A stretch of DNA of 64,000 nucleotides, taken from positions 62,001-126,000 of the forward strand of contig WNNJ02003692.1 in NCBI GenBank assembly GCA_012934845.2. Direction: 5' to 3'. This DNA is from Pomphorhynchus laevis. Lineage: Eukaryota > Acanthocephala > Palaeacanthocephala > Echinorhynchida > Pomphorhynchidae. The notes beneath the pieces were generated by a model that had not been told where the DNA came from, did no database searches, and was given only the letters and a program-made list of their open reading frames with translations. Shown piece after piece: positions 1-11,866 of the stretch. A program made the translations under genes and the position numbers. How positions within the stretch are numbered: position 1 is the stretch's first letter; every line of letters begins with the position of its first letter.

Positions 1-566
1 AGCCTTTAAGTAGAACGCAGACAAGAGACGATGATAGAGTGTGCAATGATGTGGCAGTCGGAAATGAAAATATACTGAAATCCAAGGATTTGACAGATAA
101 GACATTTGTTGAAATTATCAATATTAGGAATCGTGCTAGAAACAGAAATAATTGCGTAATTTTTGCTAACATCACTGAATCTTCTGCAGACAACGTTCAG
201 ACCCGTGTGGATGATGACGTAGTTTCTATTCGTAAGGTCTTTTCGGATATATTCGTTCAGGGTGAAGATGATATTGCGTGTCGTCTCAATGTCAAAAGCT
301 TATTTCGTCTTGGTAAAAAAGCACAACATAAACCACGATTACTTAAAGTAGTATTTGATTCTGCAGATAATACAAGAGCAGTTTTAGCTAGAGGTTATCG
401 CTTGAAAGGTAAGACGACAAAATTTTTTAAAGATCTCTTGGTTGAGGTAAGATTGTTGCTTGATAATGCTCGCGCTAATCTAGCATTTAGAAGATCGAAT
501 GGAGAGACTGATCTAATGATAAGAAATTTTCGAGTAGTTCGTCGGCGACCATTTGTGCGTTGGTGA
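1..566 (+). pseudogene. LINE ORF1 C-terminal part (RRM-like), runs off left edge
   Basis: An open frame (frame 3) is already open at base 1 and ends at 566, so the start of the gene lies outside the window. The protein has the layout of ORF1 of CR1/Jockey-group LINEs: a stretch of the type RNNCVIFANITESSADN (strand beta-1 of an RRM-like fold), then RLGKKAQHKPRLLKVVF (beta-3 region), then a basic tail with SNGETDLMIRNFRV. Family knowledge: such ORF1 proteins bind element RNA as a chaperone. No ORF2 follows; the next 1.4 kb has no coding match, so this is a stranded 5' part or a copy cut off after ORF1. A host RRM gene is less likely because of the NxxxR..GE C-terminal pattern usual in LINE ORF1. 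Confidence 0.6.
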
Positions 567-1280
567 GTTTGGAATAGCTCCTTCTATTAGTGTGTCTTAT
601 TCTAATACAAAGCATATTATTAATTATCCATCCATAAAAAATAAATACTCGACACGGTATCTTTATGTAAAATAATCTCCAGTAAATACGAATTCAATAT
701 ACTTGATTTTACCTATAATTTATTATATTTTATTCTGGATTTAAAAGCAGAGTTCAGCAATTAAAGTTCTGTTCAATTGTTCGACAACTATTTAATATCA
801 TCTTCAGTGTTATTGTATGTTTAATCTGTTAAAATATTTTATTCCCAAAAATTTAACAATTTAAAGTACAATAATCCTGAAAATGGCATCACATTGCCAT
901 TTGGAATCTGCATTCTCATTGTACAAAATAAGTGTCATTAATAATTCTCGTTCTGAAATATAACACAATACTTATAAAATAATAATTATAAATATTGTAT
1001 CATCACAACAATATACCCCTCGGGCGTCCAGTGTATTTAATTATCACAAAGCTTGCAAGAAAAGTCGAAGTACGAGGAGATAATCAGTATCGTTAAACGC
1101 GGACGCGGTAGTTTAATATTACCGGTCTTCATTAATTCTGGTGGCATTGGTGATATCCCGTACATAATTATAGAACTGTCACACGACTGTAATCTATAAA
1201 ATCAACAATAAACCTTTATGAAAATTTGGATTTGTTGTTAGAATCACATAATTGGGTTTGCCCTATGTCGATCCGCGTCA
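567..1280. other. Gene-free AT-rich stretch
   Basis: No credible coding frame, RNA gene or repeat relation to the rest of the window was seen. It may hold the untranslated remainder of the LINE fragment to its left. Confidence 0.5.
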
Positions 1281-1282
1281 AT

Positions 1283-1570
1283 GTGCTTTGGGTCTTTTCG
1301 CTCAACCCGAAATTGACAAGACTCACCTATCTCAAAATTGACAGCACCAACCACGATACAACTTGAGTCGCGTTAAGCGAATCGCTACACGAAACAACAT
1401 AAGTGTGCCCTTAGATAAGGAGAGACAATACAACAAACATTATTGTTTGGGGCTTTTCGCTCAACCCGCAATTGACAAGACTCTCAAAATCGACATACGA
1501 ACTGCGCGACAACTGGAGTCTTGTATAAGGCTCCTTGTTTAATGAGATAATAAAACAAACATTATTGTTA
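1283..1570 (+). repeat. Imperfect direct repeat, two copies
   Basis: The block beginning TTGGGTCTTTTCGCTCAACC at 1288 recurs at 1447 (TTGGGGCTTTTCGCTCAACC) followed in both by AATTGACAAGACT, and both copies end with ACAAACATTATTGTT (1432 and 1553). The second copy is about 40 bp shorter. Not recognised as part of a known element. Confidence 0.6.
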
Positions 1571-2010
1571 TGATACTCATTTGCGAGTTTTGGATGTAAA
1601 TGAATTGCGGGTTTTTAAATAGTATTATTATATCAAAATAATATATTATATATTATGTATTTGCGATAATACAAATAATGTATTATAGTAAAATACATTC
1701 TAAATTAAAAACGAATCAACATCAGTCATTTAATAATAAAATACCTATAACATGGTTGATGGTAAAATACAGCTGATTTGAGATAATCAAATATAAAAGA
1801 CATCGCTACTTATGTTTTGACATAAACTGTGTCGATTTCATCAGATTACGATAGGCAGTGTGTAATATAAAACTACTTTAAATTTAGTATTATTTTTCAT
1901 GTTGCACTATAAATAAAGTATTACTGAACGTATTATTGAAGATCCAATATATTAGATCTTATTATAGTATCGTGTTTATCTATTTTACACGTGGACCATA
2001 TGTACAACTT
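1571..2010. other. Gene-free AT-rich stretch
   Basis: Simple AT-rich sequence with no coding frame and no match seen to other parts of the window. Confidence 0.45.
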
Positions 2011-2559
2011 ATGTGTTAGAGCGAATCTATCACCCGTCGTGGCACTTGCACGAACTAGGCAATCGTCACCAGGCGTCACCAGGCAATCGACTGGCACCTA
2101 GGGGGTGCTAGGTGCGAGTCGATTAAATATTAAAAGCACCTATTCCCAATTAGCCTCTTCATGGAGAGGCCAAAGCAACGTATGTTCGATATTCGTTGAT
2201 CAACGGCTAAATAATTGGTCGGCTTGCATCAGCCGTAGGGATGATTCTTTCATAGACTATCTCAGATCTTCCGATGACTCCAACGACGGATTAGACAATG
2301 GAAGAAAAGGTGAAGGAGAGTCTCGGAGACATGTTTCCTTACAGTAGCGATATTGGATCATCAAAGGATATCGGGAACGGGAGATAGCAGATCAAACAAA
2401 TTAAGACAATGAAAAAGACAAGCAACAAATTTACAAAACATAAATCAAGTGCGAAGAACAATAGTCAACTCACCACTGAGCAAAGGAGTTTTCATTGTCG
2501 GGTGCTGTGTGACCAGGCAGTTACATGGAGACAGCAAAATAACCATCAACATCTGAAGC

Positions 2560-5460
2560 GGACTAGCTTTCATGTAGGAACGTGGAATATCATCTTGCTG
2601 ACGGGGAAATAACCAGAATTAGTTGAAGAGATGGTTCACTTCGGTCTTGAAATAGTCGCAGTGACTTATCTTCACTATTCTGGAACTGGAACTAAATTTT
2701 CGGATCAAGGCTGGACCTAGAACTATTCGGGAGTTACCAACGGAAATCGACCGCAGGCGGGTGTGGTGATAATTACAAATCCCCGGTTGTTGTTTGTGGT
2801 AGAGAGGTTTAACCCAGTGAACGAAATGCTGGCGTCTCCGTGACAGTCAAAGAGGGAAATGGGATAACTGTTGTGTTTGCGTATGCTCCCAACATTATCT
2901 CGGAATACGGAGCCTTCGTGGAAGATTTTCAGGCTCTGCTTGATAGTACTCCTGTTGGAGATTCCCTCGTTTTATTGGGTGTATTCAATGCTCATGTTGG
3001 TAGCGACAGTAGCACTTGGAAGAGAGTGTTGGGGAGGAACGGACTCTTTGATCTGAATTCGAGTGGTGTTGAATTATTGCACTTTTGTTCTCGTAACAAT
3101 TTGTGCATAACTAACGCCATGTTTGAACATAAGGAGATCCGTAGATGCACATGGCATCACGATTCTCTCTGTCAAAGATCAATGATCAATTTTGTAATCG
3201 TTTCATGTGATCTGCGACGTTATGTTCTGAACACTCGTGTGAAGAGAGGGACTTATCTTTCAACCGATCAATACCTTGTAGTTAGTAAACTTCGGATGCT
3301 AGACAAGCCTGGTAAACCCAAACGTTGTGTGAGGCCGTGCTGGGAGCGTCTAGCAGATGTTTCTGTCAAATAACGTTTTTTGGACTACATCCGGGAGGAC
3401 TTCTCTCGTTTGCTAGAAGAGGTGAAGAACGTTGATCAGGAATAAGGTATGCTCATATCCTCGCTTGCCAAAGCCACTGTACAAAGTTGTGGCTCGAAGG
3501 CCTTCAATGCTTTTCGGGGAGGGAATCCTCGAACTGCTTGGTGAGCACTAACAGTTAAAAAGTTCTTCCAACAGAAGAAACTGAATTATAAGGCAACTTT
3601 GTCAGATAAATCAGTGGAAGCTGTAGACAAGTCCCGAAGGACAAAGATAGCTTCAGCTCGAGCAATTACTGAAGCGAAGAAGGCGGCTTGGGAGAAGTTT
3701 GGAGAGCACTTAGATCTTGATTATAGATCAGCTTCGAAGATGTTTAAGAGGACGATCAAGAATCTTCGTGTTGGAAAGCAGAAAGCTCCTCAAACTGTCT
3801 ATGACAAGGGTGAATCTATGCTGACTGACATTGAAGAAATCCTTGCTTGTTGGAAAGATCAATTTAGGAGTCTCCTTAATCCGATGGATATGACTTCTCT
3901 TGTAGAAGTATAGCCTTTAGATCCAACGTAAGAGCTCATCTCTTTAGAAGAGGTCATTACTGTTGTTAAATACTTCGTAATGGCAAGTCTTCTGGAGTAG
4001 ACGAGATTCGACCTAAAGCTTTAAAGGCTCTCGACGTTGTTGGCATGAAATGGCTAACACAGATCTTCAATGTTGCATTGAGGTTGGGCAAGGTTCCTAG
4101 TGAGTGACGAGCTAGTGGTGGTACCGATCTTTAAGATATGTGACCAAAGAGTGTGTTCTAATTATCGGGGCATCACTTTTCTTAGCCAAACTGGTAAGCT
4201 ATTTGCTAGTATTCTTGAGTTAATGATACGGCCTATAGTTTTGGCACAGTTGCAAGAGAAATAATGCTGCTTTCGTTTAGGTCGTGGAACTACGGATCAG
4301 CTCTTTACTCTCTCAACTATCGTTGAAAAGTCTTGGGAGTTCGTTCAACCGGTCTACATGTTTTTTTTGCAGATTCGGAGAAGGCGTTCGACCGAGTTCC
4401 GCGAGAGAGGTTGTGGGAGGTATAAGGGAGTATGGAGTACCACACTATCTTGGGGGCAGCTGTGGCTTATCTGTATGAACAAAGTACGAGTTAAGTTCGT
4501 AGTCTAGGTAGGAAGTCTGAATCATTTCCAGTAGGCGTTATGCTTCGTCAGGGTTGTCTTTTGTCTCCACTTTTGTTCCTTGTTTACATGGAAAAAATTT
4601 CGAGACGGGCTTTCTGACGGATGTCGATCTTCAGTTTGGTTCCATCCGAGTACCATCTCTGCTTTTTGCAGATGACGTTGTTTTGTTGGCTTCTTGTCCT
4701 TAGGATTTACAATGCCTACTAGATCGATTCACGATGAAATGACAAGCGACAGAGATGTTGGTTGATACCTGAAAGACTGTCTATATGTGTTCGTCTCGGA
4801 TTCAGATGCCAATGTCAATCCTTATTAGGGAATAGGTTCTTCGTGAGGTGGAGGATTTCAAGTATCTTAGGGTTTTGTTCTCGATGGACGGCAAGAACAT
4901 CAAGGAGATTAAAAAGCGAATTTGTGCAGCTAACACATCAATGCGTTCTTTGTACAGGTTTGTCGTGGTGAAGCGGGAGTTGAATCTTCGGGCGAAGCTT
5001 TCGGTTTACCACGCAATTTTCGGTCCTATCTTAACCTTTGGTCATGGGCTTTGGGTTATGATCAAAAAGTTTATATCTCGGATACTGGCGACCGAAATGA
5101 GGTTCCATCGCGGTATGGCCGGACTTAGCCTTAGAGATAAGGTTAGGAATTCGGTCATCCGGTATGGACTCAGAGTAAAGTCGCTGCTTCTACACATCAA
5201 AAAAAGTCAGCTGAGGTGGCTGGGACACGTCCTGAGGATCGCCTTCCTCCGAGTGTTTTCCAGGCCGGACTATCTGGAAAGAGACCTCGAGGTAAACCGA
5301 TACCGGTGGAGAGATCAAATCTTGAAACTGGCCGAAGACCACCATGGGGTATCTGAAAGAGAACTCTGGTCTGTCGCCCAGGATCGCGATGTCTGGAGTA
5401 GTTTGGTTCGTGCACTGCCTCCACGACGCGACACTTGGACCAGTGGTTGACAGGAAAAAC
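2560..5460 (+). mobile_element. RTE-clade LINE, decayed, endonuclease to C-terminus
   Basis: A single decayed ORF can be followed across several frames. It starts in the APE endonuclease (FHVGTWNIILLTGK at about 2570), continues through GVFNAHVGSDS and the endonuclease end with DQYLVVSKLRM near 3280, then the reverse transcriptase: motif with EKAFDRVPRERLWE (about 4378), VMLRQGCLLSPLLFLVYM (about 4540) and LLFADDVVLLAS (about 4660). The long frame 4848-5450 is the typical RTE/Rex3-like C-terminus: KRELNLRAKLSVYHAIFGP, then QLRWLGHVLR and RYRWRDQI, ending with RDVWSSLVRALPPRRD. Frame changes and stops at about eight or more places (for example around 2610, 2820, 3375, 3915, 4490, 4690) show it is dead. 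The 5' 500 bp (2050-2560) contain two short frames that may be its leader. Conserved catalytic ADD is intact. Confidence 0.85.
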
Positions 5461-5744
5461 TTTTTATATTATTTATTTTTTCTTGTTAAGAAATTGTTGT
5501 TGTTATAGTATCGTATTGTTAATCTCGAAAAAGTGAAAACTTTTTAATAATTCTTTACTCATTTGGCAGTTGTAAAAATGGATAATATTTAGAGTGGCAT
5601 GCATATAAACTCAAATGGCGAAAGGGTCTCAATAGGCTATTACATTTCATCACCAAAAATTATTTACAAGATATTCAAACGGTTTACAATTAGAAACAGA
5701 TTTTAATTATCAAAATTAAATTAGGCAGCTGAATTAGTTGATGA
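5461..5744. other. AT-rich spacer
   Basis: Follows the 3' end of the RTE element; the first 60 bp after the stop may be its short 3' UTR. Nothing else seen. Confidence 0.4.
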
Positions 5745-6200
5745 TAAAGAGATGAGTTACTATAACGTAAGATTAAGGATGTAACTCGTGAGTGTTTTAA
5801 AGATGGGATGTAAGAGAGTTTATTGTTGGAAGTCGAAGAGTAAGAGAAAGTAAAAGGAAAAGTTTACGTTGGGCGAAATTTGGCCAATGAATATCGGATA
5901 AGTGCTTAGTAATGCGATTAAAACTTCGAAGGCACATAAGGATATCCACAGTAATGCTAATAATGCGTTGTAGTAATATTAGAGCGATTTTCGCGTAGTT
6001 AGCGAACGAGGTAAGGAAGTAATCTATCTCGGAGAAGAGCAAAAATAACAGTTTTGCAAGTTTGAAGCCATGTGTTATGCGAACACGTCGAAATTCAATG
6101 AGGAGTAAATTACAGGAGAGAACTTTTGCAGAAGCATGAGTTAGAAAAAGTTGGTTACGATGTGAAAACGGAAAAAATTAAGTTTTCAACGACTAAAAAT
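5745..6200 (-). mobile_element. L2/CR1-like LINE C-terminal fragment
   Basis: The minus strand encodes FSEIDYFLTSFANYAK followed by LILLQRIISITVDILM and LSDIHWPNFAQRKLF. This is the diagnostic post-RT block of L2/CR1-type LINEs (usual form: SRLDYCNSLL ... LQRVQNAAARLI ... LHWLPI..R). The same block is present at 41120-41375 and near 44080-44180. Only the C-terminal part remains and stops interrupt it. Confidence 0.65.
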
Positions 6201-7919
6201 TGTATAGAACTTAAAAGGTGGATTTGAATTGACATGAGACTGTTTGATCCATATGACTTTTGATATATCAGGGTTAGGGAACATGCGAATCTAAGACATG
6301 TTTTTAAGACATTTCTGATAGACACTAAGGGGATTGCGTTTCAGCCATATTTTCTTTAAAATATATTTGGCACCATCAACTGAGTCTAGTAATATCTTAA
6401 AAAGCAAATTATTTGGCATTAAAATTGCCTTTCTAATAGAAACAGAGACTTGAATCTTAATCCACTGATATTTTTCTCTTCGTCGATAGTAAGCATATAA
6501 GAGAGCGATGCAAATGTCATTCGCATCGTTATCCACGCGTACCTATAACACTGTTGCAGATGGCTCATGAACATTTGTGAAAATAATGCAACGATCTCTA
6601 CTTAAATGTCGAATTCAACTATCATTACTAAGAATCGAACTATTCTGCTTATGGGTGGCAACCCATATGGGTTGCCATATATCCTATTCTGCTTATGGGT
6701 GGCATCATATATCCTTGCTGTAAATTTGTGATGTAATCGTCATATTAATAAAACTATTATTTATTGATATGTAAGCTTAGTCTGTTATCTATGTTTAAAT
6801 TTTCAGATAGTTGAATAAAACCTACGGTATATTTATAGTTATGTTCGTAATATGATTATCATCACTATCGAGAGATGAAGATATAGTTGGAGCGAAATTA
6901 GATTGTATCATATGATTATTCTCAGCATTCACGTCATTGCTTCATTTTTCTTCAGATGCGACGGGACTATGAGTTACATATGTTTGGTTGTGATTCGTTA
7001 CTATATCCTTCCTCTGTTTTCTTTTTGAATTTTTTCATCTACAAACCGAATGATTGTCTACAAATGAGGTTTTGCTCTTGATTATAGTAACAGGAATGTT
7101 TTGATCGTTAGATGGAGTAAAAATCAATAAGGTCTCCTTGTTATTATCAACCAATTCACAGCGTCTATCATTTCGATTGCTAAAAGCCACTGTTGGAAGT
7201 TTATTGGTACTAGCGTCGCTTATTGAAGTATCGATAGATACCTGGGTGTCGCAGTTATCAGGTTTGGTGAATACTAGTTTTTAGGCAACAAAAGCCACAA
7301 TAAAATAATTGAATGCTCAAATTCGTTAATTTGAAATCGCTAAATGCTTCCACACGTCACAACTATCTGTTTCACGTGCTACTCCTACAATAACACCTAA
7401 CAGCAAATAGTCGAAATATCAATTTAAATGCATTTATTCTTAAGTACAAGAGAAATTCTTACAAATTCTTTAAATTGAGGTGTAACCTCCAATTTAAAAT
7501 CTATATATATTTGCAATTACTTGCAATCTTCAAAATTGCAAGTTATAGTAATCATTTTCCTAATGATTACTTTTATCAAACTAGTCATCTATAGTCTGTT
7601 TCCAAATTTTAAGTTGATATACCTGTGCAGTCATTATTATCATTGAAATATTATATTTCGTGGGTACTTTCCAGGTAAATGTGTGTTCGAGTAAAATATT
7701 GTTTACTTCCATAGGACATAATTGCAAAAATAGGTAGATTTTCAAATTACGGGTAGAACCTTCCCCTACTAACGCTGATTTAATTTGAAATCAGAAATGA
7801 TTTCAATTAAATTAGTAAAATGTAAAACGAAATTTTTCCATTAAATCTAAATGGTAATGAAGCAGGCGAGTTGAGTGTTTGTCAGCCGAAATTAAAAGAA
7901 CAGTATCGTGAAACGAAAA
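6201..7919. other. Largely unassigned 1.7 kb
   Basis: A minus-strand frame at 6291-6536 (81 codons) has no recognisable family. A perfect 22-bp palindrome lies at 6656-6677 and the 20-mer around it (TATTCTGCTTATGGGTGGCA) is repeated 42 bp later. The rest is AT-rich with no supported gene. Confidence 0.5.
6656..6677. repeat. Perfect 22-bp palindrome
   Basis: TGGCAACCCAT followed by its exact reverse complement. The flanking 20-mer starting TATTCTGCTTATGGG occurs at 6641 and again at 6683. Confidence 0.9.
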
Positions 7920-7921
7920 AT

Positions 7922-7975
7922 AAAATAGCCTTTTGGCTATTCAGGCAGAGTGGTGAATAGAATAGCCAAAAGGTG
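7922..7975. repeat. Short hairpin and inverted motif AATAGCC/GGCTATT
   Basis: AATAGCC-TTTT-GGCTATT is a 7-bp stem with a 4-base loop; a second copy of the arm in the form GAATAGCCAAAAGG lies 30 bp downstream, and AGCCTTTTGGCT recurs twice in the tandem repeat at 8290. Confidence 0.7.
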
Positions 7976-8289
7976 ATTTCAGAATAGACGGCATTGAAAG
8001 TGCTGCAAGAAGGTCGGTGATTCAGATAGGCAAATACGTTGTTGGTAGTCAATTGATAGAGGTTGGCGCAGGATGTTGAGTCGAGTGAATTTCCATTGAT
8101 AAGCTAAGTACCTTTTTGACGAAACGCCATTTATAATAATCGAGTTGTTTGAAGTTGTAGATCGAAAAGTCGGACCAGATAAGTAATCTGTTGTCAATGT
8201 TAATCAGAACAATGCCACCATTCAACACTACCACTGGAATACCCTAATTTGCTACGTTGACTGACTATTTGCTTTTCTTCTTTTTTTGA

Positions 8290-8393
8290 CCCTGCTTGAA
8301 TAGCCTTTTGGCTTTGGTATGTATTGGAATAATAATATATACCCTGCTTGAACAGCCTTTTGGCTTTGGTATGTATTGGAATAATAATATATA
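8290..8393 (+). repeat. 52-bp tandem duplication
   Basis: Two adjacent copies of a 52-bp unit beginning CCCTGCTTGAA(T/C)AGCC, differing at one base. Recent duplication. It shares the AGCCTTTTGGCT core with the hairpin 370 bp upstream. Confidence 0.85.
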
Positions 8394-9037
8394 CATAAAG
8401 ATAGTTAATTTCTAGTTAAGATATGGAAAATTATAGTTCTTATAAATATTGCACAAGCGCCATATGTCATTATGACTTTTGTGTTATTGTAATCATATTT
8501 AAAAATCAGTAGAATTCATTATTAGTTAATTTTAAACATAAACTTTAAGTGTAAAACTTAAAATATAAAAATATAAAATTTATGTTAATAAAATATTTTA
8601 AAATAAATCTTGATAAAGATTTTGAATTATAAATTGAGATATTTACCTTCAGTGTTCGCTTGTTCTAAAATATGATTTGATACGACATGGACAAAATGAA
8701 TAACCTATACAGCATTATCAAAATTGGGTAATTATAATATCTAAAATCAATAAAATGATTGGTATTTTAAAGTAACATTGAAAATATACAATCTACGCAG
8801 GCACAACCTTTTTTGTTATGAAACTAATTCGCAATTTGTGAATTCTACTCGTTCGATATAAGTGAATACTTTTGTAAATAGATTCAAAATAGATTACACC
8901 CTTACTTTTCAAGATAACAATTTTAACAAATATAACAATATAACATATATGCTTTTCTTACTACTCTTTATGTCGATTTTAGCTTTCTCCATCATATCCT
9001 TATTATTATATTATTATAACATACAAGACAAAGCCTA
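8394..9037. other. AT-rich spacer
   Basis: No gene or repeat relation recognised; an open frame that starts at 8862 only becomes meaningful where the CR1-like fragment begins at 9038. Confidence 0.5.
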
Positions 9038-9470
9038 TCTTTTGTGTGCACGCGAAACATGGGTTGATGCAGTTGCGCAGGGTAATGCAGTTGATGTCGT
9101 GTATTTCGACTTCAGTCGGGCCTTTGATAGGGCTCCCCACAATATGTTGATTGAGGCTCTTGCAGATTAAGGAATTGAAATTCCTATTATTCGATGGATT
9201 CACGCTTTCCTATCTGATCGTTATTTCAGAGTTCGAGTTGGAAATTGTCTATCTAGACCGTCAAATTTATCAATGGGTGTTCCTCAGGGATCGGTGTTGA
9301 GTCCATTATTATTCGTCATATTTCTGAATAGTTTGCTACGCTCTCTAAAATGTAAAAAATTAGCATTCGCAGATGATCTTAAAATATGGAATGTCATAAC
9401 ATGCTATGCCGATATGCAACACTTACAAGATGGCATAAATATGGTTAATAGGTGGAGCGAACTGACCGGA
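9038..9470 (+). mobile_element. CR1-like LINE RT fragment (433-bp duplicate)
   Basis: Nearly base-perfect copy of 11155-11587 (offset 2117; one difference seen, near 9211). It encodes VVYFDFSRAFDRAPHNML (RT motif A), then VPQGSVLSPLLFVIF (motif B) and KLAFADDLKIWN (motif C with ADD), broken by the same TAA after EALAD as in the longer copy. Both ends are abrupt, with no poly-A or target duplication, so it looks like a DNA-level copy rather than a separate retrotransposition. Confidence 0.85.
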
Positions 9471-9639
9471 TATCAATATCGTGACGGATATCAATTTTCT
9501 TCCATGTTTCCTATTATTTTCGTGATGTAATAAATTTTGTTATAAAAAGATTTAAAAATTTCATTGTAAATTTAAATACGGTATTAAGATATTTCAACTT
9601 AAAAATGTTTGTACTCTATAAAATGTATATATTTAGTTA
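9471..9639. other. Spacer
   Basis: Begins with a small repeat, TATCAATATCGTGACGGATATCAAT; otherwise nothing seen. Confidence 0.4.
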
Positions 9640-9805
9640 AGTGGTCTGGTTAATTTTATAGTTTGTTCTATAAAGTCGATTCTTTATAGAATTGACTAAT
9701 AAATAATTTACGATTTGTTCGATTAAGAAAAAGGTCATAAGGAGGAACTGCTATGCTATTAGGTTTTGGCCTGCTACTCTTCGACCCAACACTCGGCTAC
9801 AGTCG
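9640..9805 (-). repeat. Solo Naiad 3' tail fragment
   Basis: Contains AGGAGGAACTGCTATGCTAT and TTTTGGCCTG...CGACCCAACAC, the reverse-strand form of the stem-loop part of the Naiad tail at 20945-21330. Confidence 0.75.
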
Positions 9806-9884
9806 TAATTGAGCTCAACTAAGCACACAGCGAAATTTACCAAAATTGCATATGTAACAGTAAATACCCTTGTGTGCTAACGAC

Positions 9885-10345
9885 TGTCTTAGTGATTGAT
9901 TATTTTAACGACCGCTTGTTTTAATGATCGATCATTTCAATAATCGATTATTTAAGTGATTGATTGTTCTTACAACTAGTTCTTTTAATTCAAGGATCGA
10001 TTTTTCTAGCGATTAATTATTTCAGAGATTCACTGCTAGTAATCTATTTTTCAATGATTTATTGTTCTAATGATTGATAGTTTTAATGATCCATTATTTT
10101 AGTAATCAATTGTTTTAAAAATTATTTGTTTCAATGATCCACTATTTTAGTGATCGATTATTTTAATGATCGATTGTTCTAACGCTTGATAGTTTCAATT
10201 ATCGATTGTTTTAGTGACTGATTGTTTTAATGCTAGATTTTCTAATCCGTATTAGATAAAGTTGTTTTAATCCCCATTTGTTTTAATATTTGATTGTTTT
10301 CGTTACTTACCGTTTTAACGATATGCTGTTTTAGTGATATATGGA
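9885..10345 (+). repeat. Degenerate minisatellite, 17-19 bp unit
   Basis: About 25 diverged copies of a unit close to TTTTAATGATCGATTGT. Copies vary at several bases, so the array is old. No coding potential. Confidence 0.85.
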
Positions 10346-10604
10346 TTATTTTGGTGATAACTAAAACACCCATCTTATTAGTGATCAGTTAATATGCTTT
10401 AAGCTAATTCCGCATTGTGTTGTTTCTAATGCGATCAAGAAAATTACGATCGATTAACTCTTTACTTATTCGACGAGTTTATAATATCACTTATATAACA
10501 TTTTAAATTAGATTTTATGTAATGCTAGTTTACTTACGACGTCAAATCGTCTTGTGACAATCAATAATAGTTCTAAGCGTTCTTTAAATGATTTAATAAT
10601 TAAA
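10346..10604. other. Spacer
   Basis: AT-rich, nothing recognised. Confidence 0.4.
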
Positions 10605-10690
10605 TTAGCTAACTGAGTCTACGTATTGTTATATAATTATAAAATAAACAAAACATAATAATGCTAAATCAAATATTCTATAAATTAAGA
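10605..10690 (-). repeat. Solo Naiad tail end
   Basis: Holds the terminal signature TTAGCTAACTGAGTCTACGT followed by the ATAATTATAAAATAAACAAAACATAATAATGC block seen in the full tail at 32402. Confidence 0.75.
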
Positions 10691-10834
10691 AACAACAACG
10701 CAACTTCCAAAATTACATAATAATATGTTTTAATATATTCGTTCTAAAATTAAAAACATCTTATTTTGGTGATACTATTTATATTACCAAAATTTATTCT
10801 TTACGACATTACGTATTTATTTTTTACGACATTC

Positions 10835-11866
10835 ATCACCTGGTCCGGATGGATTACATCCCCAGATACTAAGGATATTATCTACATTTATTGCTTCACC
10901 GTTAGCTTATTTGTTTCAACTATCACTAGCTAAGTCAATTCTACCGTTAGATTGGAAAATCGCCACTGTAGTGCCAGTCCAAAAAAAGGAGATCGTCACA
11001 TTCCTGAAAATTATAGAGCAATAAGCCTTACAAGTGTCGTATGTAAGATATTAGAACGCATATTGTATCGGCGATTACTATCCTATCTTGAATCATCGAA
11101 CTTGTTAGATAATTCGCAACATGGTTTTCGTCCCGGACGTTCTTGCGTGTCTAATCTTTTGTGTGCACGCGAAACATGGGTTGATGCAGTTGCGCAGGGT
11201 AATGCAGTTGATGTCGTGTATTTCGACTTCAGTCGGGCCTTTGATAGGGCTCCCCACAATATGTTGATTGAGGCTCTTGCAGATTAAGGAATTGAAATTC
11301 CTATTATTCGATGGATTCGCGCTTTCCTATCTGATCGTTATTTCAGAGTTCGAGTTGGAAATTGTCTATCTAGACCGTCAAATTTATCAATGGGTGTTCC
11401 TCAGGGATCGGTGTTGAGTCCATTATTATTCGTCATATTTCTGAATAGTTTGCTACGCTCTCTAAAATGTAAAAAATTAGCATTCGCAGATGATCTTAAA
11501 ATATGGAATGTCATAACATGCTATGCCGATATGCAACACTTACAAGATGGCATAAATATGGTTAATAGGTGGAGCGAACTGACCGGAATCATGATTAACA
11601 TTACTAAATGTGTCCACCTCAGATTTGGTCGTAGTGATTTACAAAATGATTATTCTGTTTGCGGTGAGATTATTCCCACAAATTCGTATACAAAAGATCT
11701 TGGGATAATTGTTCAGAATTCGTTTAAAACCGACCTCAATACTGAAAATATATGCAACAAGTCGAGAAAAATTATTTGCATGATCAAAAATACCTTTAGT
11801 TCGCTTTCACCGTCTCAGTTCTCACTAGTATATAAGGAGTTGATCAGACCAATCATTGATCATCTT
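10835..11866 (+). mobile_element. CR1-like LINE, RT domain
   Basis: The frames read HHLVRMDYIPRY-like entry (CCTGGTCCGGATGG at 10840), then IPENYRAISLTSVVCKILER (RT motif 1-2), NLLDNSQHGFRPGRSCVSN, VVYFDFSRAFDRAPHN (motif A), VPQGSVLSPLLFVIF (motif B) and KLAFADDLKIWN (motif C), then the thumb region NITKCVHLRFGR and SYTKDLGIIV. Two stops/frameshifts are evident (near 10950 and at 11285). N-terminal ORF2 including endonuclease is absent. The coding match stops at 11866 in IRPIIDH and resumes at 13085, so a 1.2-kb block is inserted. Confidence 0.9.
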
